Source of the DNA: a virus
IMG/VR virus record: IMGVR_UViG_3300021197_001442
Span: 31,020 to 95,019 of that record
Length of the DNA: 64,000 nt
Strand: one strand, 5' to 3'
A program made the translations under genes and the position numbers. The notes below the pieces were generated by a model, which saw nothing but the letters and a program-made list of their open reading frames with translations, was not told the DNA's origin and did no database searches. Positions 1 through 8,615 of the stretch are shown piece by piece. How positions within the stretch are numbered: position 1 is the first letter of the stretch; every line of letters starts with the position of its first letter.

Positions 1-1396
1 TCTCCTGACCTTTGGACTTCTTGGTATACTTGTCTGACTGACGGTGGATATTCCACACAGTCCCATCTTCCGTCATAAGCTCCAAGTCACCGCTGGCGTA
101 TTCCTTGTCCCAGTTAATAACGTTCAGATTCTTACGCTCATTCTTAGACGTTGTGTTGAACATTGTGTACAGCAAGCTATCAATGATGCTTGATTTACCA
201 GAGAAGTTCTTACCAAAAATTCCAACTATGCCATTGAGGTTGGCGAAGTCAACCACATTATCCTCGCCATAATTGAAGAGGTTGTCAAACTTAAGACTAC
301 GTATCTTCCAGTTGACGTTTCTAAGAATCTCTTCTTTCTCTTCGGCCATTAAATTATACTTGTCATTTAGCTCAAGTATCTTGGCTAGTGCGCTAGTATT
401 AAGTTGATAGTCTGAAAGGAATTCCTTGATCAATCTTCTTTGGACAACAATATCTCTGAGGTCATCATGATGAATATCCTCGACTGTATCGTCTGCTAAG
501 CTGCGCTGTCCGATATTCCTGTTAAGGAACGTGGTACTCTCTGGCTTAAACTTATGTTGAGCAACATCAACAGCCTTCTTCATATCTTCTAGCGTTATGC
601 TCTCGTTAGAAACAATACGAATACGAGCACCGCTCTGTACCTCGATGTTGGGTACCTTACCATTTTCTAGCTCGATCGTAACAAACGGCTTAGGGTTTCT
701 AAATGTGACAGGTTTAACTGTAAAGTTATCGCGGTCTTGTATATCCCATATTAAGATGCCCTTATCTTCTGTCTCCCCAAAACCTTGCTGGATCGTTGAG
801 CCAGCATATCGGATCTTGCCGGCTCTATCCATAACCTGAGCTTTGTGAATATCTCCTAGAAAGGCATAATCAAATTCTTCAAAGATTCCCACCTCGTGCT
901 CGCCATTCTCCATCACCCAACCGCTGTCTGTCTGGCAGTTGGAAATAGAGCCATGGTACAAAGCAATGTTTACATTGTCATAGTTTGATGGATCGTCCCA
1001 TCCTTCTTCATCAAACACGGACAGCACGTTAAGCGCAAAACCATCCCTCAGGTACACTTCCTGCGAGTCCTTGAGTAGGTGCAGGCTTGGGTGCTCCAGA
1101 GCCTCTACGATAGGTGTGAGGGCGTCTAAGCGCCCTGTATTCTTGAGGTTGCCGTCATGGTTGCCCAAGATGACATAGGTGGGGGCTATGTCAGCTAGCT
1201 TACTTAGAAAATCAGAGCACATGTCCACAAATTCTGGTGAGATCTGTGTCTTTGTATGTGCAATATCACCACAGTGAATAATGTAATCTACCTTCTCTTC
1301 TCTTAGGCAGTCGTACAACTGTTCAAATACTGCCTTATATTCCTTATGATATCTTAAATTCCTGATGTGTGTATCAGCTATATGTGCAAATTTCAC
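1..1396 (-). CDS. Mre11-Rad50 (SbcD-SbcC / gp47-gp46) fusion nuclease, 3' end outside window
   Basis: My translation from a GTG start at 1396 stays open to the window edge (465 codons). Residues 1-330 are a Mre11/SbcD-type phosphoesterase: D8-x-H10, GD44xxH, GNH80D, YH148GS and GD182IH184. Asp182 sits where many family members have a first histidine. A helical linker follows, then from about residue 362 the start of a Rad50/SbcC ATPase with Walker A GKNFSGKS (395-402). In T4 and E. coli these are two separate proteins forming a DNA-end-processing nuclease and ATPase used in recombination; here they share one frame. Met350 (ATG at 349) is in frame and could be an internal start, but no stop separates the halves. 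The upstream gene's TAG stop shares one base with this GTG (TAGTG), implying translational coupling. The rest of the Rad50 part (coiled coil, zinc hook, Walker B) lies outside the window. Confidence 0.9.
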   Translation of the reverse strand, partial: MKFAHIADTHIRNLRYHKEYKAVFEQLYDCLREEKVDYIIHCGDIAHTKTQISPEFVDMCSDFLSKLADIAPTYVILGNHDGNLKNTGRLDALTPIVEALEHPSLHLLKDSQEVYLRDGFALNVLSVFDEEGWDDPSNYDNVNIALYHGSISNCQTDSGWVMENGEHEVGIFEEFDYAFLGDIHKAQVMDRAGKIRYAGSTIQQGFGETEDKGILIWDIQDRDNFTVKPVTFRNPKPFVTIELENGKVPNIEVQSGARIRIVSNESITLEDMKKAVDVAQHKFKPESTTFLNRNIGQRSLADDTVEDIHHDDLRDIVVQRRLIKEFLSDYQLNTSALAKILELNDKYNLMAEEKEEILRNVNWKIRSLKFDNLFNYGEDNVVDFANLNGIVGIFGKNFSGKSSIIDSLLYTMFNTTSKNERKNLNVINWDKEYASGDLELMTEDGTVWNIHRQSDKYTKKSKGQE

Positions 1397-2805
1397 TAAT
1401 TTTCCTTATCTTTGATTATTTTATTACTTCGATATTTAATTGTAGCGGCTCTCTTTTTAGCCTCTTGGGCAAAATCAGCCCTATCTATTTTTGGATTTGC
1501 AATATAGTTCCTCATTATACAGGACAACTCCCCTATTGAACTATAAATGTGTGTTAACCCGTCCTCCATTTCCTTTAACAAATTCTCGGCTATATCTTCC
1601 AGTTTCTCAGTGCTGGGTAGGTCTAGCGAGGATGATTCTACCCCGCCATCGTCACTTAGGATATATTTTTTCATATCAATAGAGATTATAAATTTTTCAC
1701 CATTTTTGCCCTCGCGGTCGGTTTTGATTCCTGAGCCGTGAGTGAACCCAGCATCAGACAACAATTTGTATGTTTCCGAAAGTTTCGATGAAAAAGCCCT
1801 TCTAATATACTTGTTACCTAATATTAAATCGCTGATGGTAGGATCTTTACGTAGTTTTACCAAATCCTCTAGCCGGGCTCTAGTTGCGACTAGTTGTTCA
1901 ACAAAAGCTCTCCTACTAATCTCCGTGCCTGGCCCTAGAGCTTTAGACAATATAATCATATCTTGTTGGACCTCTCCGGAGATTTGTCCCCCTTCCTTAT
2001 TGATACTTTTCAGATCTGATAGTATCTGGCCCGCGCCCATCAAATAGTGAGAGGTCTTTAAATCGAATATTATTGCTTCTTGTAAAGCAGCCCTATCTAC
2101 TGGGGATGGAGAAAAAAATCTAAAATTTAACAGTCGCGTCGAAGGGAGTGGTCCTTTTGTAGCAGAGCCCTTATTGACTAGTAAAAAATCGATTTGTCCT
2201 TTAGCTCTTACTAGTTCTTGTAAATATAAAATATAACTTCCACCAGCTTTAAAGTCGTCTTTTAGTTTTAAGCTAATACCTCGATTTTCAAGGTTAGGTA
2301 GTCTAATATCACTTATAACCTTGGTTCCGCCTTCCTGTTCGCCCTTCAAAACACCAGCGATCAATGGCTCAAGCAACAGCCCAGCCATCTGCGGTTCATA
2401 AGCATCAACGTTTACTAGGCTTATCATAGTGTCTAAAAATATAAATCTTGACAGTACTTCGTTTAGATCTAAACTTTTGTTTTGAGAAACCATCATAGCT
2501 TCGGAAAGTTTATTTTGTAGCTCGATTATCCGTCCTTTAACAGTGTTGGAAGTTAATTCTATGCTCTCTATAATATCTCTGAACTGTCTTGCTTCTAAAT
2601 TAGAGTTTTGTCTTTTCCCTACTAATTTATTGAGAGGGAGTCTTGGATATCTTGGTATTTTTTCGCACCCTTTTAAGAGCGCATTCTGATCTGATTGGTC
2701 GGAATTGCCGACCTCTGACTCGGTCAGCAGCCCCTTTTTTTCTGATTCCTCACGTAGTGATTTCTTAACAAAAGACATGATGTCTTCATCTGATATTTTG
2801 AACAT
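1396..2805 (-). CDS. uncharacterised protein, 469 aa, between primase and Mre11-Rad50
   Basis: I do not recognise this family. The ATG at 2805 follows the primase stop directly, and the stop overlaps the next start by one base, so it belongs to the primase-recombination operon. The protein is charged and mostly helical. Its first 20 residues (KISDEDIMSFVKKSLREE) resemble the repeated motif of the 958-aa protein upstream. Residues about 137-182 have a spacing (E146, D166, then SLK180LK) that could be a PD-(D/E)XK nuclease core, which would suit a DNA-processing operon, but this is a weak visual match. A second region around residues 205-255 also shows alternating hydrophobic strands with IDFLLV and IIFDLK. 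A structure prediction would decide between a nuclease-like fold and a virion protein. Confidence 0.75.
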   Translation of the reverse strand: MFKISDEDIMSFVKKSLREESEKKGLLTESEVGNSDQSDQNALLKGCEKIPRYPRLPLNKLVGKRQNSNLEARQFRDIIESIELTSNTVKGRIIELQNKLSEAMMVSQNKSLDLNEVLSRFIFLDTMISLVNVDAYEPQMAGLLLEPLIAGVLKGEQEGGTKVISDIRLPNLENRGISLKLKDDFKAGGSYILYLQELVRAKGQIDFLLVNKGSATKGPLPSTRLLNFRFFSPSPVDRAALQEAIIFDLKTSHYLMGAGQILSDLKSINKEGGQISGEVQQDMIILSKALGPGTEISRRAFVEQLVATRARLEDLVKLRKDPTISDLILGNKYIRRAFSSKLSETYKLLSDAGFTHGSGIKTDREGKNGEKFIISIDMKKYILSDDGGVESSSLDLPSTEKLEDIAENLLKEMEDGLTHIYSSIGELSCIMRNYIANPKIDRADFAQEAKKRAATIKYRSNKIIKDKEN

Positions 2806-2806
2806 A

Positions 2807-3748
2807 CTATAAACTCCTTACTCTCTGGAGTAAATAGTTATCTGTGCTCATTACGGTTGCACGTTGTTTTCTAATTTCTAAAACATCTCTTGGCATTTCT
2901 GCTATATCCTCATAGCCATGAAGATTAATTAGATATGTTTCTACACCATATCTCATCAAATGCCCTGCTATAGCCGATGTCTTCTTCCTGTCCATTTCAG
3001 TGTTGTCATCTAGAGCAAGGTACACTTTAGGATCATGGCGAACAAGGTTCTGGAATAGCTTAGACTCAATGCGAAGGGTTGAGCCGTTCAAAGGGATAGC
3101 TGTGCCTACAGATTGTGCTCTGATAGCATCAAAGGCACCCTCAACAAGAATTACATCTTTGTCCCAGTCAACGTAGAGTTCGTTAAACACTATATTTCTG
3201 TTGACCTCAGGATTCTTATACCTCATCCAATCACCGCTGTAGGAGCGGGCAACAAAGAAGTTTGCGTATCCTGTCATGCCAAACGAGGGTATAATGATTC
3301 TGTTTCTGTACTTGCCTTCAGAGCAGTAGCCTATCTTCCACCGCACAATGTCAGCTTTTGTTACACCACGCTTTCTTAGATAGTTCATAGCGTTGTTACC
3401 TGCAAGAGGTACATCATTAGCTAAGGAGATAAACTCTTTTGGAAGATGGATCTTTTCTTCCTTCTCCTCTTCCGGTTCCTTGAATATATCTTCAAAGCCG
3501 TTGATCTCAACCTTGTTTGTAAGTACACGCCACCTCTGTACGTCGTTGAAAGATCCGTGCTTACGGATGACTTGGTAGAGGTCGGTGCCTCTTGTGTCAC
3601 AGACCCAGCACTTGTATACATTCTTATCTACGTTAACAGAGAACTTTCTTTTGTGGTGCCCGCAGTATGGGCATAAAAAAAGATGTTCTTGGTTTGACAC
3701 ACGGTACTGACCAAGAACATCTTTTAGGATTTGCAGTTTTTCTCTCAT
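2807..3748 (-). CDS. DNA primase, CHC2-type zinc ribbon plus Toprim, 313 aa
   Basis: Makes RNA primers for lagging-strand replication. A zinc ribbon at residues 26-50 has C26-x2-C29 and C47-x2-C50. A linker follows, then a catalytic core with the Toprim signatures VEG(203-204)AFD207 and LALDD(247-248)N, the acidic residues that bind metal in DnaG-type primases. At 313 residues it lacks the long C-terminal helicase-interaction region of bacterial DnaG, as is common for phage primases. It is the first gene of the small operon primase, 469-aa unknown, Mre11-Rad50, and has its own sigma70-like promoter ending about 7 bases before the ATG. No Shine-Dalgarno is seen in front of the ATG, so the message may be nearly leaderless. 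Confidence 0.92.
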   Translation of the reverse strand: MREKLQILKDVLGQYRVSNQEHLFLCPYCGHHKRKFSVNVDKNVYKCWVCDTRGTDLYQVIRKHGSFNDVQRWRVLTNKVEINGFEDIFKEPEEEKEEKIHLPKEFISLANDVPLAGNNAMNYLRKRGVTKADIVRWKIGYCSEGKYRNRIIIPSFGMTGYANFFVARSYSGDWMRYKNPEVNRNIVFNELYVDWDKDVILVEGAFDAIRAQSVGTAIPLNGSTLRIESKLFQNLVRHDPKVYLALDDNTEMDRKKTSAIAGHLMRYGVETYLINLHGYEDIAEMPRDVLEIRKQRATVMSTDNYLLQRVRSL

Positions 3749-3754
3749 GCCATG

Positions 3755-3783
3755 AGTATAGCATAAAGAGATAATCTAGTCAA
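3755..3783 (-). promoter_or_regulatory. sigma70-like promoter for the primase operon
   Basis: On the minus strand TTGACT (3783-3778), a 17-nt spacer and TATACT (3760-3755). Both boxes differ from consensus by one base and the spacer is optimal. The predicted start site falls at about 3748, on or next to the primase ATG, so the transcript would have little or no leader. It sits in the only gap (3749-3787) between the virion-like 958-aa gene and the replication operon. Confidence 0.7.
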
Positions 3784-3787
3784 GCAT

Positions 3788-6664
3788 CTAACCCTTGATT
3801 AATTTTTGCCAACGACGCTTGACCGACTCTTCTAACTGTGCTTCTTCCGCTTCTCTTTCAAACTCATCAGGTTCGCTATCATACACTCCTGCTTGAATCT
3901 TTTCTGTTTCTATTCGAATCTCTTCGGCTTTTCGCTTCAATTCTTCATTTTGCTCGACAGTCGCATCTTCTCCCTGTTCAATCACACTCTGGCTAAGCAA
4001 CAGCAATGTGATCATCTCGCCAATCTGCTTAATTGCTTTTTTTCTGTTGCCAGCGGGGCCTCTAGCAAACATACGTTTGCCAAAATCAGCAATGCTGCCT
4101 GGTAAAAACTTATCCGCCTTACTGAAGTCATAAACAACCGTTTTAGTCGGCCCTTTCTTTGCCTTGAGCGCCTTCTCGATGTTTTTTAGGTCCTTAACTA
4201 CCTTACCAATGGCAGGGCCAGCAGCCGTCATCGCAACTGCACTCCTTCTTCTCGCTGTGGTCGTAAGAGGCTCAGCAGGCTCTTCAGCAGCAGGCTCTTC
4301 AGCAGCAGGCTCTGGTTCGGTAGCAGGTTGTGCCTGGCTGTTTAAATAGCTAGCAATAGCTGTGGGCCCTCTTTCTGTTCCACGTCCATCAATACCTTTC
4401 CAGCCATCAGCTTGGCTTGCGCGATACCACTGCACAAAAGATCTAAAGCTGGAGTTGCTAGGAAGCGCGACAGCCTCACTTATGGTCGTGCCGCCGCCGG
4501 TCGCTGCTAGCCAGGCTTTCGCCATTGCTTTGTGCGCCTCATCCTTCGACGCAAATGCCTTCCAATCATTTGGTAAATCACTCGCGTCCATCCCAGTTGT
4601 TCTCGATGTCGCTCTAGATAAATTCTGGGCTGTGCCTTGGCCAGAGCTTGTCCCGAGAGGAGGTGGTGATGGTCTTTGAATTCCTACTTGATCTGCAACT
4701 CCTCCGTCAGCAAAAGTGTATTTTCCAGTGGCCATAGCCTGTGACATTCTAGATGTTAGTCCTAGAATGCCCACCAGGCCGCCTGACAAAAATATATCAT
4801 TCATTTTACTTTCAAATGTTTGCCTTAATCTTGGGTTGCCAACTGTAATCCTTTTCATAAATGTTAATATAGACCGGGTCAATAGATCTACCACATATTT
4901 TAATTGGTTGTCTGTTAACCCGTCTAACATGTTTGGATCTGGAAGAGGCCCTTCCGGGTAACCAAATCTGGTTTCTTCCTTCATTTTTTCCATTATACCG
5001 TACATTTCGGACCCAGTAATATTAGGGGTTACCCTCTTTATACTATCATATAAAGAACTGATGTATCTGTCCATGTCCAAAGCTTCGCGTGGTTGTTCGG
5101 CCAGAATAGCTTTGGTTTCTTCCAAGATAACAGACATAAATTGTCTTTCTGTAATTTTCATCTTCTTTGATCTCCTTTGTTGTCTTTCAATTCTTTTAGC
5201 CAATCTAACCTGCAAATTATCTTTTGCTCTTTGTATTCTAGCCTTAAGCTTTTCGCTGTTCTTTGCCTTTGGCAATAAACTTTCTAATCTTTCAATTTTC
5301 TTCACTAAAGCAGGAAATGGCAACGAGTTATCCGAACCCTGCTCAGTTTGCTGTCCGAACTGTTCCGGTTTTAGTGGTAATAAGTCACCAGCTTCAGCAT
5401 CATTTATTTCTTGTTCGACTGAGCTTTCGATTAGCTCTTCCATAGTTTGTTTATCAACTCGACCAGTCACTTCTAGCTGATTTCTTTTTTGAAAATCAGT
5501 TACTGCCTTTTCTGTTCTAGGTCCAAAGTAACCATCTTTTCCAATTCTAATACCTGCGGTTTGTAACAATCCTTGTAAGACCCTAACTATTCCTTCCTGT
5601 TGACCACCAGAAGGTAAGGATCTATCAAACTTTTTCAAGACCCCTTTATTATTTAAAATGTCTTCTTGTGTAAGACTAGTCAGTTGGTATGTTGGTTTAA
5701 CATTTGTACTAACCGCTGTTTGGGCCTGCTTGCGTGCCTCTTCTGGCGTGCTGCCCTCTTTTTCAACCTCGGCAGCCGCTTGCTTCTCTGTCTCAGCAAC
5801 CCCGCTTAATACAATTTTATTAGCATTAACGGCAGAAGATACCACCCTGTCAATAAGACTTAAAAGTGCTTTTTCTGCTTCAGATTCACTTTTGATAGGA
5901 AACCGATCTTCCGTACTAATATCTCTAGCGTACTGCCATTCAGAAGCGACCACCTTTTTGACTAGGCTGGCCAATGAATTCTTCATGGATTCTTGCTTTA
6001 TTGGGGTTGGGTTAATCGGATTGTTTAGTACTGTCAACTTATTAGCTTGCTGGATAAATACCTGCCTTCTGCCAATCGCTTCTGTACTTGGATTACTAGG
6101 TGTATAATCTATAGTTCCAGACGTTGGCATCTGTCCCGATAATATTTTATCTAGCCCAAGAGTTGGAATGTACTCTTTTGCTCTGCTATAAAAATCTGTT
6201 GCATTAAAAATGTAACTACAACATTCTGTTAAGAAATTTGTATACTCTTGTGAGTAAACAACCATTGAATCTTTTAACGGCTCAGATGCATCCTCCGGTA
6301 TTAATTTAAGTATTTTCTCTGAGTCGGGGTTTGAACTGAGTTGCTGCGCCCAGGCTTGTAAACTATTAGCTATATATGCAGAGGTTGGAACACCAACAAA
6401 AGCAGTCTGCTTTAGGCTAAACTCTCCCCCTCTTGTAAACATCACTCTGCCAAGACTCTTGAGCGCTGGCCCTAAAACTCTAGTGCCAAGCCACCTCAAT
6501 GCTCCACCTGAACCAACAGCTGCTCTAGCACCCAAAGATCCAAGAGCAACAGCAGCTGCTGGTAACGCTTCACCTAACTGTTGTCTTTCCTCTATAAGAG
6601 ATTTGGTTTCTTCCGATATGATTTGAGAAATTTGTTCTTCTGTTAATTCTAGTTTTAGGGTCAT
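3788..6664 (-). CDS. virion-associated protein with peptidoglycan-binding domain, 958 aa, two-module
   Basis: Residues about 357-413 form a PG_binding_1 domain (IVRVLQGLLQ, then DGYFGPRTEKAVTDFQ and TMEEL), a repeat found in cell-wall-acting enzymes and phage tail or ejected proteins. The rest is helical and Ala/Glu rich, with a low-complexity Glu-Pro-Ala stretch near residues 770-790. An N-terminal motif (residues 5-26, LTEEQISQIISEETKSLIEE) reappears at residues 502-523 (ITERQFMSVILEETKAILAE), splitting the protein into two halves of similar size. Met502 has a Shine-Dalgarno-like AAAGGAG 10 nt upstream, so the C-terminal half may also be made separately or be a former independent gene. The start overlaps the stop of the RuvC-like gene by 4 bp. 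No catalytic lysozyme or peptidase motif was recognised. A role in the virion or in genome delivery is inferred, not shown. Confidence 0.8.
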   Translation of the reverse strand: MTLKLELTEEQISQIISEETKSLIEERQQLGEALPAAAVALGSLGARAAVGSGGALRWLGTRVLGPALKSLGRVMFTRGGEFSLKQTAFVGVPTSAYIANSLQAWAQQLSSNPDSEKILKLIPEDASEPLKDSMVVYSQEYTNFLTECCSYIFNATDFYSRAKEYIPTLGLDKILSGQMPTSGTIDYTPSNPSTEAIGRRQVFIQQANKLTVLNNPINPTPIKQESMKNSLASLVKKVVASEWQYARDISTEDRFPIKSESEAEKALLSLIDRVVSSAVNANKIVLSGVAETEKQAAAEVEKEGSTPEEARKQAQTAVSTNVKPTYQLTSLTQEDILNNKGVLKKFDRSLPSGGQQEGIVRVLQGLLQTAGIRIGKDGYFGPRTEKAVTDFQKRNQLEVTGRVDKQTMEELIESSVEQEINDAEAGDLLPLKPEQFGQQTEQGSDNSLPFPALVKKIERLESLLPKAKNSEKLKARIQRAKDNLQVRLAKRIERQQRRSKKMKITERQFMSVILEETKAILAEQPREALDMDRYISSLYDSIKRVTPNITGSEMYGIMEKMKEETRFGYPEGPLPDPNMLDGLTDNQLKYVVDLLTRSILTFMKRITVGNPRLRQTFESKMNDIFLSGGLVGILGLTSRMSQAMATGKYTFADGGVADQVGIQRPSPPPLGTSSGQGTAQNLSRATSRTTGMDASDLPNDWKAFASKDEAHKAMAKAWLAATGGGTTISEAVALPSNSSFRSFVQWYRASQADGWKGIDGRGTERGPTAIASYLNSQAQPATEPEPAAEEPAAEEPAEPLTTTARRRSAVAMTAAGPAIGKVVKDLKNIEKALKAKKGPTKTVVYDFSKADKFLPGSIADFGKRMFARGPAGNRKKAIKQIGEMITLLLLSQSVIEQGEDATVEQNEELKRKAEEIRIETEKIQAGVYDSEPDEFEREAEEAQLEESVKRRWQKLIKG
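5159..5178 (-). promoter_or_regulatory. possible internal ribosome-binding site and start (Met502) in the 958-aa gene
   Basis: On the minus strand AAAGGAG (5178-5172), 10 nt, then ATG (5161-5159), in frame with the 958-aa protein. Initiation here would give a 457-aa product whose first residues repeat the N-terminal motif of the full protein. The match to a ribosome-binding site is good for a coding-region position, but use in vivo is unproven. Confidence 0.4.
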
Positions 6665-7194
6665 TCTGCTGTTTCTCCGATTATATGATAACAGGCCTTT
6701 GCTATGATCAAGCTATCTGCTCTATCGTATGAAGCTGGCTTTGGGTTTCCTTTGCTAGTATATTCAATAGTAAAAGAATCTTCGTTCTTCAATAAATAGT
6801 CTAAAACAACTTCTTTTGCCTTTTGACCTCTGGATACTTTAATGCCGTTTAGCTTTCTTGCTTGTGCTGGAGATATGTGTACTGGGCTAAACCCAAAAGC
6901 GTCATGACACAACCAAGATGTAATTCCGTTGAATGCCTGTAGTTTAGCCATTGTCTTGGCTGTTGAGCCGCCTGCACGGAAGAACACAAACGGCTCCTCT
7001 ATATAAACATGTTTTATTTTATGAGACTTGCTAATTTCTTCCAGCTTATCTCTAACATGCATAGCTTTACTGTAGAGATCCGGAAAGTATCTTTTGTTCC
7101 GTAGGTCCCAAGCTTCACATTCTATTAATTTTGCATCCTCATCTAATATCGTATAACCTATAATTGAGGTGCTAACGTCTAGCCCTAATATCAT
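6661..7194 (-). CDS. RuvC-like Holliday-junction resolvase, 177 aa
   Basis: An RNase H-fold endonuclease that cleaves four-way DNA junctions made during phage recombination and replication, resolving branches before packaging. The acidic residues fit RuvC: D6 in the first strand (ILGLDVSTSIIGY), E66/E67 (VYIEEP), and D157/D160 (SYDRADSLIIA) in the last helix. Length 177 matches RuvC (about 170). It overlaps the upstream 471-aa virion gene and the downstream 958-aa gene by 4 bp each (ATGA-type), so it is translated with late genes even though its role is DNA processing. That fits a job just before packaging. Confidence 0.9.
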   Translation of the reverse strand: MILGLDVSTSIIGYTILDEDAKLIECEAWDLRNKRYFPDLYSKAMHVRDKLEEISKSHKIKHVYIEEPFVFFRAGGSTAKTMAKLQAFNGITSWLCHDAFGFSPVHISPAQARKLNGIKVSRGQKAKEVVLDYLLKNEDSFTIEYTSKGNPKPASYDRADSLIIAKACYHIIGETAE

Positions 7195-8606
7195 ATATCC
7201 AACTTAACCTTAAATGTAAATTCCCTATCCTCTGTCTTCTTAACAGGTTTTGCAATAGTTGTCACGCCAATTAAGTTTTTATTTTCATCATACAAACCTA
7301 TCTTGGAGATATATGTTTCTTTTGCAAAACTTGCTGTTGGCGTGGTGTATGATGAACTAACTAGATTAACGACAGGCAGGCTTGGCTCGCCGTAGATCAC
7401 AGAGCTTGTGGCACTTGCATAATATCCAGTGGCTGTACTGCGGCTTAGGTATGTTGGGTTGTTTGAATAGTTTAGTTGTCCCTTAGGGGCGTGTGCTAGC
7501 ATGGTTACGACGGGCACCTCGTTAGACCCGGAGAAGAGCAAGGCATAGCTTGCTGAAGCCCTTGTAGTAGCACCCTCGCCATCCGTAGGGATACCGTCGT
7601 TAGCCCCAACTGCAAAGTATAGCCATGATGAGGTCACAGCAGTCCCAGCGTTCTTATAATCTAACGAAGCATCAGACGAAGGCCCAGTGGTCTGTAGATC
7701 CCAACTGCCAGTAAGTATAACGAATCCTTCTTCGTACAGGGCTATACCAGCAACGCTGCCCGATCCTTCACTGCCCTCTGGGCCAACTTGTATAAGTTCA
7801 CCGTTCTTGTTCTCGTCTCTTAGTTGTCCTATCAAAGTTCCTGTCAGGTAGTAATTTAAGTTTATGGTTCCTCGCTCTATCTCAGAACCGTAAAAAATAC
7901 TTGGAATACTAATCAAGTTTACAGGCACCTCGTCTAGATCTCTACTGTAACCGCTTCCAAACGTAGCAGAGTAGCGATAGTGTGGGCTCATAAAAGACTT
8001 AGAATTGATTGAGTTCTTTAGTGAGTTTATGTGAGACGATGATAGTAGTCCTTTTAATCTCTCAAATCTGTCTGCGCTAGTCCTAGCCACAACGCCTAAA
8101 CTAGTCACTGTGTCAGTTGTATTATAGTCTGGTAGGCCTTCACTGGTTGTGTCACCGCCTTGTAGCGATAGTGGTATACCAAGGTGCTCAACTCTTTCGT
8201 CAACAATAACCGTTTCGTTATTTGTCCTCATTGTTGCAAAATGGTTTGTATCAAAAAACTCTCTTGTTATAGAGGCAGACAATGGATAGGTGGCACCGCT
8301 TATATCAGTACCGTAATCAGTTGAATAAAAATCACTTGTAGACACCGTTTTAAAGGTTGTTAAAGAACTACCTTTAGTTATAAAAGGGAATACAAGACCA
8401 GTATCATCAGCAGTCCTATCAATATTTAATTCATATAAGCTGATGTGGCCAGCAGGAACATTGGTAACATTTGATACAAATGCTCCTGCCACCTCTCCAC
8501 GATTATTATAAAATATTTGTGAGTTATAAACATCAAACTTACATGATGGGCTTGTGTCTAAGAAATTTACAAATAAGTCATTTTGATTAAATTTGTAAAA
8601 TGACAT
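7191..8606 (-). CDS. virion structural protein, 471 aa, paralogue of the 378-aa protein
   Basis: A Ser/Thr/Gly-rich beta-type protein with no recognised enzyme motif, typical of baseplate or fibre components. The last 45 residues (YISKIGLYDENKNLIGVTTI, then KPVKK and FKVKLDI) closely match the C-terminus of the neighbouring 378-aa protein (YITTVGLYSADNELMAVAKL, then EPIKK and LRVRLDY). Both also share a PTYLSRST/PTYLSTSS segment. The pair looks like a tandem duplication sharing a C-terminal attachment domain. It ends the tail operon before the resolvase. The exact tail position is unknown. Confidence 0.8.
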   Translation of the reverse strand: MSFYKFNQNDLFVNFLDTSPSCKFDVYNSQIFYNNRGEVAGAFVSNVTNVPAGHISLYELNIDRTADDTGLVFPFITKGSSLTTFKTVSTSDFYSTDYGTDISGATYPLSASITREFFDTNHFATMRTNNETVIVDERVEHLGIPLSLQGGDTTSEGLPDYNTTDTVTSLGVVARTSADRFERLKGLLSSSHINSLKNSINSKSFMSPHYRYSATFGSGYSRDLDEVPVNLISIPSIFYGSEIERGTINLNYYLTGTLIGQLRDENKNGELIQVGPEGSEGSGSVAGIALYEEGFVILTGSWDLQTTGPSSDASLDYKNAGTAVTSSWLYFAVGANDGIPTDGEGATTRASASYALLFSGSNEVPVVTMLAHAPKGQLNYSNNPTYLSRSTATGYYASATSSVIYGEPSLPVVNLVSSSYTTPTASFAKETYISKIGLYDENKNLIGVTTIAKPVKKTEDREFTFKVKLDI

Positions 8607-8615
8607 AGAGTCCTC

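Noticed and set aside
4250-4330. Direct repeat array (GCAGCAGGCTCTTCA)
   Set aside because: It is the coding repeat for the Glu-Pro-Ala-rich linker of the 958-aa protein, not a CRISPR or regulatory repeat.
5694-5770. Rho-independent terminators
   Set aside because: No stem-loop with a following T-run on the minus strand was found here or in the other gaps I read.
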